Assembly (NCBI RefSeq): GCF_032854445.1
Contig: NC_088298.1
Location: forward strand, 5,700,160 to 5,764,159
Reading direction: 5' to 3'
DNA: 64,000 nucleotides
Source of the DNA: Liolophura sinensis
Lineage: Eukaryota > Mollusca > Polyplacophora > Chitonida > Chitonidae
Part shown: positions 22,291 through 34,195 of the stretch, piece by piece
How positions within the stretch are numbered: position 1 is the stretch's first letter
How the letters are laid out: every line of letters begins with the position of its first letter
Notes under the pieces: model-generated
The model's database searches: none
What the model saw: only the letters and a program-made list of their open reading frames with translations
What the model was told of the DNA's origin: nothing
Translations under genes and position numbers: made by a program

Positions 22291-23384
22291 CCCCTCTTTT
22301 CCACTAAGTTGATAAGACACGATTGGTGTAAGCAATGGTGAACCAGAATATAAAATGTTTGTACAGTGAAATGGCATCAGAGACTGATACATTTTTTTTT
22401 CATGTAGACAGAGGGCATGCTTGTTTACTAATCGCTCAGTGTTGGTTCTATCCCGGACTTAGACAAAGAATCGAAGATTCGATATTTCATGTGTGAATAA
22501 CAGGTCCAAGGTCGGGGTTTTTCTATACCTAAAATACACACTGACGAAGTACAAATAAATAAATATTGAGTATGAGTGTTAAACACATTCAGTCAGTTCA
22601 AGTCAATGTAAAAGAGCAGTGACGACAGCGTTATAGTTGGCAAATGGCCACACGTAATACTGGTGAAATCCGGCTTCCTATCCATTATTTACCTCAGTTG
22701 GGGTTTTATTTTGACCGTTCATGTTTATGCTTAAAATAAGGAAACCTGCTAGCAATCCTCTACCATTAATCGTATCAAGAAAGTTCTTGGTGATGTTATA
22801 ATGCTGTGATCAGTGGATATTCTGTCGATTAAACAGGAAAATTAGCGTCCCACAATCGTTCCACAGACACACCAATGGCGTGCTTGTCTCCCGCTGTAGT
22901 GCCTTTTTGGCCACAAAATAATTATTCTGATCCTACTGTAGAGTTGGCCTACAAAAAGTGCCCACTAAACATTTCAGTCTTGACGAAATCTGCATCTACC
23001 AAAATTTCTTGATTCTTCAGTTTTCGATCATATTTATTCCCGCGCTGACCATATTTTCTTTCTGTCGACCATATTTTTATTATCTTTAACCAAGGATATA
23101 TGACCCTAATGATTTGGTCGCTTGTCATACCCTACGGCCAAATGTTTCGACCATCATTCTTTCGGTCACAGGACTGTCGAGAAAAGTTAGTTTGATCACA
23201 GTAACCAGATCCTTCCAGCGGTGTATCAAGTTGTCATTACAGACACTGTACTGGTTTTTGTCTGCAGAAAGGTCTGTATTCCCGACGTATAGTCAACTGC
23301 TCTCCAATTACTATACGATAGACGCAAATTTGGACATTTTAACACAAATGATCTCAACAAATTGTGCCCAAAACGTTTTCAGGG
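22291..23384. other. Intergenic with a degenerate SINE-like tail
   Basis: Near 22545-22600 a tail of type aaataaatattgagtatgag is seen. Otherwise nothing supported. Confidence 0.5.
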
Positions 23385-24160
23385 AGGAGGGGGGAGGCAG
23401 GCTAAGCCGCTCCCGCTTTCCAAGTTTGTTCACCGATGACGTAATTTCCGAATATCCCCGAACATTGACGGAAATATGCATAAAATAGAGAGGTTATTTA
23501 GAAATGTGAAATATTCTTCATAAATGATTTTTTTTCAATTGTTTTGTCATATCTTTCTTCATTTTCCTTATAAAAACTTACCTTATATAGTTTTATAGGA
23601 AATATTAATAATATTAATATATTAACGCGAGGATAGACATTGTGTAGGCATAATGACATCAGTTCTAGTCATTAGATATATATATATTGTCTTCGAGACA
23701 ATCTCTTGAAAGTTGACTTTACACAATTTCTTACAAACCTTTTCAGCACAGTTTTATCGGACCGTTTTAAATTTATCCCCTTTCGACTTTAAATTATATA
23801 CATGTAAAACGAAAAGCATGGTTTTGAGGAAAATGAAAAAAGATATACCAAAAAAAGGGGGATGGTAAAAAATCATTTTTGGAACATATTTTATTTTGCT
23901 TAATCTCTCTACTTGATGAATATTTTCCGTCAATGGTCGGAAATATTCGGCAATGACGTCACAGATGACCATACTGGAAACGCGGAACCAGCTTAGCACC
24001 CTCAATTCGAACTCTCCGCCAAAAAGGTGTTTTGTCAGTTACCACCGTTGATATCACCACAACAGCTAGGCCACTTATTGTCCGGACTAATCACTAGGAC
24101 CTTAAGAAAAACTGTAAAGCCATTTTTACACCTCAAGAGGAAATGTGAGAAGTTTTTTCA
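23385..24160. mobile_element. Long inverted-repeat element, family unknown
   Basis: The left arm (about 23385-23500) is an inverted, diverged copy of the right arm (about 23900-24020); both hold the ggaaatattcggcaatgacg-type block and the agcttagc block. About 400 bp of AT-rich DNA lies between. A one-arm relative is at 8190-8480. No coding capacity; probably a non-autonomous DNA transposon. Confidence 0.55.
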
Positions 24161-27100
24161 AACTTTTATATCTTTGGCCACATTCTAAACTCGATTTTAA
24201 GAAATCAGAACCAAGCTTTTCGTGTATCTATTAAGGTTATCTCTCTTTTGAACGAAAGTTTCACACTACGTTCTTTCAAATTGCATTTTCATCACCATAG
24301 CATACCAAACGATATAGGTTACGTTTACTTGTTTCTAAATAAATTACTGTTATTTTTTTTCAGATATGTAAGTTTGTCAGTAACCTACCAAAGGTTGCTG
24401 GTTTAACCCATGCAGGCATTCCAGTTCCCTTGATATTACCAGCATCCTGTTAGTAAAATGTGTTTAGTACATAGCGTTAAACGAAAAACAAATAGATAAC
24501 ATAAGTGGACCTTCTTATGTTGACAAAACAGCCACGAAGCAATTGATCCATCACACTGAACCGCAGAAGGGAGGTAGTTTTATGATTTTTATTTTTTAAC
24601 CATCGAACAAAAAAGAAGAGAGAAGATAGATATTAATCTGCTAATCCTTAACCAACCAATCAAATGCTGATATTTGAAATAATAGTTTCTCAATGGCCAC
24701 TAACTCGGGGGAAAGTACTTTGTCCCAAGTTCGCTGATTTAGTTTACAACTCCCTTCAGCCATTCCGTACCATCACGCGCCTGTACAAAAAAATGTCAAT
24801 AACTACCTAGTGTTTTGGAGCTACAGCAACAACGACTGGAACCAGCATCTGCATCCAGTACGGAGAAACACGAAGATCTCCCATCCTTCTATAAAAGGTT
24901 TTCAGAGTGTAATGCTTATTGGCTCGCACGTACTCACTCGGATCGACGGGTCTTGGGATTATGACTGTAGGCTACGCAGATCATGTTCTTGCCCGTTTAA
25001 AGTGTGACTCATACCAGAAAATTGAACATGCGATCGGACCTTCTTCCCGACTAGTATAATTTAGCGGAAATTAATTACGTGCATACCTGTGTAATTTGAC
25101 ACTTTAGGTTTAATCACAGTTTTAATGTTTACGATGCTTTATTATACACACCGTTGACAATTTCCCTGTAAACGATTATTGCAAATGGTGTAGCTGAGCT
25201 GCATCCGATACATCAAATCATCATTTCCTTTCTGTCATATGAAAGCATATACGTTGACTTTTGTGAGTTTTACCGGTCATGAATAAACCTTAACTCAAAA
25301 GGCTACAGAATGGACTTGAACACCTCAGCCATGCATAATGCAGCAGACGTATAGGCCTATTTGCTTCGGGGAAGTAGTGATTTAAAATAGACAAGCTTCT
25401 TGGCCAAATATAAACGTTTATCTCTAGGGGTGAAGAGTGGGATATACCCGTACCTGGATATGTAGGCCTACATGTTTACTGACTGTTACCATCGCAATGT
25501 AAAAAATTACTATTTCTATGCAGTAAAAACATAGAAACACAAAACACTAAAAACATATGCAGTAATCGCTGAACGTTTTAGAATTTCTAACGGCGCGTAT
25601 GTCGATCGAACTCTGCATGTATATGTGTTCCTATCAGAGTTATTACAGTATAAATTTGCTGAATGCAGAATTCTTTATAAATAAAATAAATCTGATCCGA
25701 ATTGAAAACTTAAAATCCATTTGAAAAAGACTTTTTAAAACTGCAATGGTTATAATAAGAGATCATTAGCGGCCTAACCTACAAAACAACTTAAACTGGA
25801 TTTTCTTTTCTTCACCACCACGCTTTTTTCCAACACACCAATTTATGAAATTCCCTTACGTGTATTCAACGTACACATTTAACATTTTTATACACTGTGT
25901 AAATATAGATAAGAATGGGTTGATATACATCTCTCTCCGCTCCTCACCCCTACCCTTTCATTTTCTGTCCAGCCAATGCAGCTTCATGAATTATAGTTGT
26001 TGAAAAAAACTCTCAGAAAAAGAGATCGGGTTTGAGTTTATCTAAAAATCTCGGGCTCCGAGATAATGAGCCAATCGGATTACGTTTTGCTTCGAGGTTT
26101 TGATGAAACACTGATGTATGTGACACTATCATTGGATGATTATCTCGGGGCTAGAGATAACTGAGATAACCAACCAGTCATTTGGCCGCAGGTATAGCGA
26201 TTTACAAGAAATTGTTTTTTGGCGGGGGGAGGGGAAGGCTGCTTAAAAAGATATTTAAAAAAGTCCGACAGCAAAAGTGGGAAAATAAAAACGCACAGTT
26301 TAGAAAAAAAGAAAATTGTATAACGTTATTGTAAAAACAATGGCAATTACAACATTAAATAAAAGGGTCTCCTTTGAACTGTGAACTGCTGTAACTTCAC
26401 ACATGAACCATAACTTATTTGTTTACAAAGTTACCGACGTCATCCGTATGCATAAAACAACATTAGAATTCCTTGTAAATTAAATATAACACTCCTAAAA
26501 ATTTTAATTTAATGCACTTCAAAAGAAGTAACTTTACAACGAAATTTCCTTTAATTTTACCATGCATGCAAAATGTTTCGTCTATAGCTGAAATTTTACG
26601 TACAGTTTAAAAGGACCATACCGGAGATGTTTGTTATAAAAACAATCGGTAGGCACAAATCAAATCGAATTTTTACTATTAATTTATAATAGCCCATACA
26701 ATTTCGCTTCACTAAATACTATTATCAGCCTTTTACTGTTCAAAATCGGTAATAAGGTAATGCATGTCGCTTTACAGCTTTTTTCAAACTGAAATCGTTT
26801 CTATATATAGAAACAGGTATACAAATCTGATAGATCTGATATTATCTGAATAATGAGAAACATAAAGTATGCCTGAAAAATAAATTTTTTTCTCAGCTTT
26901 TGGCATACCTTTCTTCCGTGTTTCTTGACGCCACACTGTTCGTTTCGTGATACCTTTCTTCCATGTTCCTTGAGGCCATACTGTTCGTTTCATAGTGCCT
27001 TTCCACGTATTCTTTCCGTATACTTGTACATATAAAGAGTAACTCGTACATTTCGTGTGTGAGTATATTTTATTTATTTATTTTGATTGGTGTTTCAGCC

Positions 27101-28593
27101 ATGCTCAAGAGTATTTCACTTATACGACGGCGGCATGAGCCATTTGAGCAGTATTGCCATTTTGTTCTGCTTGCTATTCGGTGAAGTCTTGAGTATCCTG
27201 TTTTCGACTAAAATATATTTCAGCCAGTTGCTGCCTTGTTCTTTAAATAGAAATCATACATATATACAGTCCTATATAACATACCTGTATTTATACATTC
27301 CTTGATTCACCCATTCATGTCATTTAGTTAAACGCCGTTTACTCAAGAAATTGCCACTTGGATTCGAACTCGTGACCCCACATTGTGTGCGAGCGAACGG
27401 CCTGTTAGTTGGAGAGCAGCTTACAGCGCTTTAAACCATCTGAAACTCCAACCCCATCCCTATATCCTGCAGATGTTTGCCTTTCAATAGCTATGGAACT
27501 ACCTAGGCACGGGCCCAATAACGGTCCTAAATACCCCGGAAATTTGTACACTGTACTCCTGTATATACTCCTGCTCTCACTGTACGTGTGACCGTAGGTG
27601 ACCGTCAATATCGCTAAAACTATACCAGTACGGTATGAATATATGCAGGCCTACAGAACTATGCCACAAGTGGGAATGTTCGTCTGTAACTTGCCAAGGG
27701 TCGGTGGTTTACCACGGGCACTCCGCGCCCATAAAATTGACCTCCGTCGTGAAGAGGAGTAAAAGTGAAACATTTTTGGGTATGACACTCAAATAATTAA
27801 ATTATCCGGCACCTGGACTCCTGTTACCTACAGATCTGTTCTAACAACGTATCAGTTGGGACAAGCGTCTGGAATAGCAATTAAATACATCAGAATCACA
27901 GATGAAGAGATGATTTTCTGTCGTGGATGTACATATCCTTAATGATGGATGCGATAATGTATTGGCCAAGATGATTGTATTCAACTGTTTGTCTCGAGAA
28001 AACGGGAGAATGTAAATCCTTCAGTCCTTCACACTTGGCTTCAGCTAATAAAGAGAAAGGTTGTGTATGCAATCTGTCATAGTAATACTGATGTTCATGT
28101 GACAGCCAAGAAAGGTATGGAGGACGCTTCACGTCTCGCCATGTAGTATTTTGTTAGATCCTTTGTTATATGACGATTTCAATCAACGTCACAAGTGATT
28201 ACTGCAAAAATTAGTTTGTCAAAATTATTCCATCAGACATCTTCACACTAAGTTTCTTAACTTTTACAATGAGTATTATTCTCTTGTAAGTAAATAGGCC
28301 TACGGATGGCGTCCGGAATCTATAGCACTCTCCTTCATGACTGTGTCTAATACCGCTTAACTCTGGGCTAGGAGCTGTATATTCATCGTGGTGGATTTGA
28401 ACGCTACATTTGATGTAAAACAGTTGCAATTAAAGCGCACCTCAGATACATATTTCATTATCGACAACTTATGTAATAGCATTCTTCCCGATCTGAATAC
28501 TGATTTCAATCATTCCCCTAGAACATACCTTTCCAACATTATTGAAAACTGTTGACTGCTTCTCTCTGCATGTTTCCATCCTAATTTCGTATT
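24161..28593. other. Intergenic, mostly unique AT-rich DNA
   Basis: Holds only scraps: SINE-like tail 24380-24495, family A 3' fragment (minus) 27065-27140, tRNA-head-like minus fragment near 27355-27400, another SINE-like piece 27660-27800. No coding frame with family resemblance. Confidence 0.55.
26905..26995 (-). repeat. 45-bp tandem duplication
   Basis: Two units of 15 codons (minus frame KRTVWPQGTWKKGIT, then KRTVWRQETRKKGMP). Each ends aagaaaggtat, a weak donor-like site. Origin unknown. Confidence 0.7.
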
Positions 28594-28599
28594 TTAAAT

Positions 28600-28725
28600 A
28601 TACTTTCTTAGTTCTTTGGTTTTTGTGTTGTACGTCATTTTGGGAATTGGCCTCGCGATAATTGACCTGGAACGTCTATACTGGTAAACGGTAGTTATAG
28701 GTATTTCTGCTTCGACGCATGTAGG
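28600..28725 (-). repeat. Dispersed repeat shared with 34225-34345
   Basis: Both copies carry aggccaattcccaaaa and caaagaactaag in the same order and spacing. Translated, both give RPIPK...NT, which may be chance from DNA identity. Confidence 0.7.
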
Positions 28726-29003
28726 TTCGCTTATCTCGATTTCGTCGTAAGAATGCACTCTAAGTGCAATGTTTCGTGTCAGCTGATACGGATGAGTAAG
28801 ACCAAAACGAGCACAGAGGGCGCTTTTTTTCAATACCATTCCTGTTGCACCCCATTCTAACCCTGTAGGTATGGGGAGCGCAAATCTTGTGTTACACTTT
28901 GGCATTCGAAACCTCGTTCTCTTGTGGGATCAACACGAGTGAAGAGATTGAAATACGCCCTGGGTGTCAATAAATGGTTGACAGCGCTCGTAGGTGTTTA
29001 AGT

Positions 29004-29826
29004 GCATACTCCTTACAGCGCACGTGCCGCTCTCGGCTTTACGCTCGATTCACAGCACTGCCACCACTGGACATCAGGCTTGATCTTTGGAGCCTATGCC
29101 ATGCAGGCCGGCAACTGGTATCATAGCGAGGAACTGTTTAATCAGCATTCATCTTCAAAAAAAATTTCAGGTGTACGTTGGTTAGAACCATCTAGCGAAT
29201 ATTTTATGAATAAGAGAATGCATGTGTATATTGTTTTGTTATAACCATAGGTTGAGACAGAGTTTTAACGGTTCTTGACATCACTTCTGCCTCATTATCT
29301 TGACCCTAGTGACCTCGGCGTTGCATGTTCCAGATTTTTGTCATCCTCCTTACAATCTCAAGCGACGCTTTCTAAGTTCACTTTACATCACTGCCACCGA
29401 TAGCAAATTTTTAACAGGCATCTTGAATAACGCTGTAGCCAAGGTGATCAGACGGAAAGTCATGTTAGAAACCACTAAAACGCTGGTCTAATCCTTTGGT
29501 TGTAAGAATACAATATACACATGCATTCTCTTTATCTAAAATGTATACAACATGACTCAAACCAAAACATGAAACAATTTTATCAATGAATGACGATTAA
29601 TTAGTTCCGCGCAAGGACACCAGTGATGAGGCTAAGTCTAAACAAGCCTACATGGGACGCGCTGGCTCCAAAGGTCAAGCTTGTCTACTGGTGTCAGTGA
29701 CGTAAATGAGCGTAGAGATCTGCACGTGCGCTGTAAGGAGTATGGATTTCTGTGCAAAATTCGCTAGTTGTGCATGACAGTTATGTAACCAACGTAGAGA
29801 GCCGCACATGCGCTGTAAGGAGTATG
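29004..29826 (+). mobile_element. hAT-like MITE interrupted by a second copy
   Basis: The left end catactccttacagcgcacg is at 29005 and the right end (complement) at 29786-29826. Flanks of the internal copy line up with the MITE at 18490-18939 (ccataggttgagacag, gaccctagtgacctc, caaaattcgct). No transposase and no EGF fragment. Confidence 0.75.
29341..29744 (-). mobile_element. hAT-like MITE nested in the previous element
   Basis: 404 bp with the same terminal repeats, in opposite orientation to its host. 8-bp flanks gatttttg (29333-29340) and gatttctg (29745-29752) differ at one base, as for an aged hAT-type duplication. Confidence 0.8.
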
Positions 29827-32800
29827 ATTCATATGGTCTTACATGAAGTTCATACGAGATGAGCATAGCCTTCACCGTCATTATAAATGACATCCGTGCC
29901 ATAGCCATATTGCATTAAATTATTTATCTATTTATTTATTTGCACTTATGCGACGAGGGGGGGGGGGGCAGCTTTATGTTCAACCTCAGTACAACCTTGA
30001 CTGTGAGATGCCGCAGTTCTGTTTATTCCGTGCTGTTAAAGGTCTAAAACATTTTTAAGCTATAAAAATCTTTTCAAACTCATTTTTAAACTTTTGCAAA
30101 TGATTTGTAAAAGCTTTGAAAATGTTCAGGATTTTTTAAAGGTTTAACAGTAACGACGATGTTCAAAAAAATGATTTTAAAACTTTTATAATTCATTGAC
30201 AAAGCTTTAAAGTCATTTTCAAAGCTTTAAAAATAATTTTTTGCGGTTTGAAAATATTTTAAAGCTTTAAAAATATGGAACAACAGCACAGCGACATCTC
30301 ATACAAGAGCAAATTCCAATCCATGAATCAACGACAAATAGACCGCCTGATAGAGATGTACATATACGTGTGGGTTCACAACCTTTAAGTCGGTCACTCT
30401 AAAGACGGTTCTACTGAGACTGGAGTCTGTTTTTTTTTATATATATATAATTGTGACTCGTGTTCTCCATGGACGAGTGATTGGTGTGCTGTTATGGTTG
30501 GGGAATATGATACTCCGGCTTTCACCATATATCTTAATCAATTTTTAATCCAAGTCCGTTGCCGATTTTTATATCCAAACATGACCACGCCCCTTTTCAT
30601 ATATCCCAAGTAAAGGCGAAAGCGTGGATTTTTATGTGTGGTGGAACGTGTCAGTTAAATTCACTTCGCCATGTTGCAGTTTTATTTGTTCATTCAAATC
30701 TCGGCAGAAATGAAAATGTTACCCGACGGAAAGCATACGCACTATGACTGTGCGCCATGTTTTAGGAGCCCCGTATGTGTCTCAGCGCGTATTGATAAGT
30801 GTTGTGGCGCGTGAAATTTTAGCGGACAAAAGAACGACCCCCCGTGTGTTTTCCACCGTGGAAGAAATTGCTCATTTTGTGGAGAATTTTCCTCATTTTA
30901 TCATCTCTGGTATCAATCAGAAAAGGAAATACTTCTAGATGTTCGCTTAGGTAAATATTTATGCATTATTTAGTCACTATCCGTCTCTGTAAAGCGATAT
31001 TTTGCACGGAAAATAATGACACATTTTTGACGGAAATGGATCTCACAACAACAACAACAACGTGCTGAAAACTGCCACCAGATTTGGACGTGTTCTAACT
31101 TCGAAGTAAAGCGTGCTAAGGGTTGGATAACCGTGGATTGACCGAACTGAGCTGTTTTTCATCTTGGAAAGCGCATTTAGTGTACATTTAAAAGTCTTTT
31201 TGACGTATTTGTAGTCATTGTCGTACGGGCTTGTTCGAACTGTGGCCAGAGTAGCACGTTGACATATTAAAGTACAATTATATGGATGGAAGTTCTGTCT
31301 CACTCGGCACACATTGAATCATTCCCAATACAGTTTCAATTTCTTCTTCTTGTAAAAATCTAGATGGACTTCTTGTGCTATTTTAAAATTCAGTCTATCC
31401 CTACTTCTCAAAACAATCACCACAGATGTTGAAATACCAACTTGCTCGAACCAATCTCAACAGTGTCAGTACTGATGGTAGGCATTATAGGTCCTTACCT
31501 CGCATCGTCAGATGTCAGAATGAATGCTTATGGCACTTCCGGCCAATCCCAAATTGAAAGTCGGAATCTTTTACTCGTGCATAAAGACACAGAATTTCGC
31601 GCAACAGGCTTTTGTACAGTAACAAGGATGTGTGAAAATAGAATGAAATTGGACATTTAGAAGAGTTGTTTTACCCCATCTTGTCTTCTTCGCCCCTTGG
31701 CTTAGAAATATAGACAAGAGTATGCCAATATCAAAGATGGCAAACTATTGTAGGGGTCATATATTCTTACCACTGTTTGTCTTTATTTCACAGCTAGAAG
31801 TGTAAGGCAGATTATTCTATTTTTGGTGAAATATGCATTGTTGGGCAATGGCTTTTTCTATTGTGATTATGCCCCTTTGTTTTCTGCACAAATCAGGAAA
31901 TAATTGTCGCTTTACACAACATTTTAACAGTTTACTTTCAAAGAGAAGGGTTTCCTAGTTCAAAGGCCACAAAAGTCAGTGTGAGTTAGCTGTTTCTTTA
32001 GTGTTTACTGCATGAGCTGTTGAGTTCATGGACCATACACCAACTACACTACATGACCAAACAAAGGAAGAAACCACTGGAATTCAGTCTGGGCACTGAG
32101 ATGAGGATTTAAATATTTAGCTGTAATACCTACTGATGGCACTTAAACTTGCCTGCACTAAAGTACGAGGTTTCTTTATGCCCTCTGGGTTGGATTTAAA
32201 AGATGTCTAGGCTACAGACGTCAAAGGAAATATATTAGATTTTTGGAGGATTTCAATGCACAATAGTGTGCAAAAAAAATAGTGTGTCCTGTGAAGTTGA
32301 TTTGGGGTCAAATGTCAGAGCAATTTTGTACTATAGTGCAGGCTTGACCTACAACAACCTCTGGATGGTTGGCACGGTTGCCGGCAACCATAATTCTAGC
32401 TGCCATCATACAAATTAAGTATGGCATAAAAAACAACAGTCAAATTTTATCATTAACTTCTTTAGATGCACTGTAAAATTTTATAGTGTACTTAATATTG
32501 AACCCAGTATGCGATATTCCAGTGGGGTTTATTTCTGCTTGTTATTGTAGCAATATCAGTACATACACAATTGTGACTTTTATGTAGTTTATCGTATTTA
32601 CAGTAAATGACCTAAAATTTCACCCAGGGCGACGTTTCAGGTTTTTCCTGATACTCGCAGTTCTGTTAAGAATAGTGTTTTGGGATTTATTTGGAAAGTA
32701 GATACTGTTAAATTGTAAGTTTCAGTAGCAAACATTCGTGTGCCTCCAAACAATTCACTTTTAGGGGAAAACTTTGAGGGCATTTACGATTTGCCTTGTT

Positions 32801-32849
32801 TTTATGATTTTATATAGTTTTACGTTGCTTCTTTCCCTTGATGTTGTAG
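29827..32849. other. Upstream region of the zinc-finger gene
   Basis: No coding family recognised; frames at 30559-30938 and 31442-31660 look random. G13 run at 29957-29969. A degraded family A tail at about 32340-32450. Non-coding first exon(s) and promoter of the zinc-finger gene may lie here, but no core promoter element is convincing. Confidence 0.5.
30055..30285. repeat. AT-rich stretch with repeated palindrome aaagcttt
   Basis: Variants of aaagcttt recur at least four times with T- and A-runs between. It could fold back on itself. Confidence 0.6.
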
Positions 32850-32884
32850 AGGGGCTTCCATACATTTGATAGGAGGACACAATA

Positions 32885-34195
32885 ATGAATACGGGGTTCC
32901 CACATGGGGTGGTGCCCACAACAGCGAGCGACTGCCCCCGACCATGGTTCATGCACCATGCAGTAGACCCTCACCACCAGCCCATCACAGAGGGGTACCA
33001 CCTCCCCCAGCCTCAGCTCCCGACCCACTCCCAGGCCTCCCGACCCCCCAGCCACAACCAGATAGAGCCACCCAGGCTGCCTTCTCATAGCCACCACGAG
33101 CAGAGTCGCTTACCTAATCACGGTCACCACGAGCAGCAGAGGTCGCAGACGCACACGCATCACGGACAGCAGCGTGTGGGTGCAGCATCCCATAGTCAGC
33201 AACCAAGGGTACAACATGACCCGAGCCGGATCCCAAGCCCTGTTCAGTTGGGTATGCCTCGGATGTTGAGCCACTCTATGGATCAAGCAAGAATGTCTGG
33301 CCACCCGTACTCCCGTGAGCAGGCTGGAATGAATAGTCACCCGCAAAACGAGCCAATACGAGTCCCGAGTCGTTCGCAGCTGGAACAGCCGCGGATTCCC
33401 AGCCCATCCCAGCATGCTATGCCAAGCATGACGGGCCATGGGCTGAGAGAGCAGCAGCGAATTCCAAGCCCGTCTCAGCACGGATTACCTCCTATGTCGT
33501 CGCACAGTCTACACGAACAGCCGCGAATTCCTAGCCCAGCTCAACACGGCCTCCCTCCCATGGCAGGTCACGGTCTACGGGAGCAGCAGCCCCGGATACC
33601 CAGCCCTAACCAGCACGGCCTAACCTCCATGGGTAGTCACAACCTTCATGAGCAGCCCAGAGTCCCGAGCCGGACCCACTTGGATCAGTCCCGTATCCCA
33701 AGTCCCGCACAGCACGACCACCCGGAAATGTCTACGCACTCTAACCATGGCCAGCCCAGGATAGGCGGCCATGCTCAGGCAGAGTCCACAAGTCATCCAC
33801 AGCATCCGCAGCCTCATCACGAGCAGTCTCGACACGATAACCCAGGGCATCAGAACCGTATGCAGCAGGGACATGGGTCCCAGGACCAGCCCAGGATGTC
33901 CGGTCACACATCCCACGAGCAGCTCAGGATGTCCCATCATAATCCCATCGAACAGCCCAGGATGCCGGGTCACAGTTCCCATGACCAGCCCAGAATGCCC
34001 AGTCATGGGTCCCATGATCAGCCTGGAATGGGCGGCCACGGTTCCCATGAACAACCGAGGATCCCAAGTCGGTCTCAGCATGATTCCATGATACATGAGC
34101 GGCAGTCGGATCACCATGCTAAGCAACCATCTATGGATGCCCAACGACCCTCTGGAGACCAGCCAGGATGCCTGGATATACAAACTATATCGGAG
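32885..34195 (+). CDS. Zinc-finger gene exon 1 (repeat region)
   Basis: 437 codons ending TISE with donor GAG|gtaggt. The codon pattern and the 11-residue protein repeat, with synonymous variation, argue for real coding use. Both other + frames and minus frames here are shadows. An alternative acceptor at gatag (32872) could join an upstream coding exon in frame; less likely. Confidence 0.83.

Noticed and set aside
28594-28905. 103-codon minus frame as a small gene
   Set aside because: Part is the dispersed repeat shared with 34225-34345; no family resemblance or splice context.
33620-34183. Minus frame of 187 codons opposite the zinc-finger exon
   Set aside because: Shadow of the His/Pro-rich coding repeat on the + strand, which has the supporting downstream fingers and splice junction.
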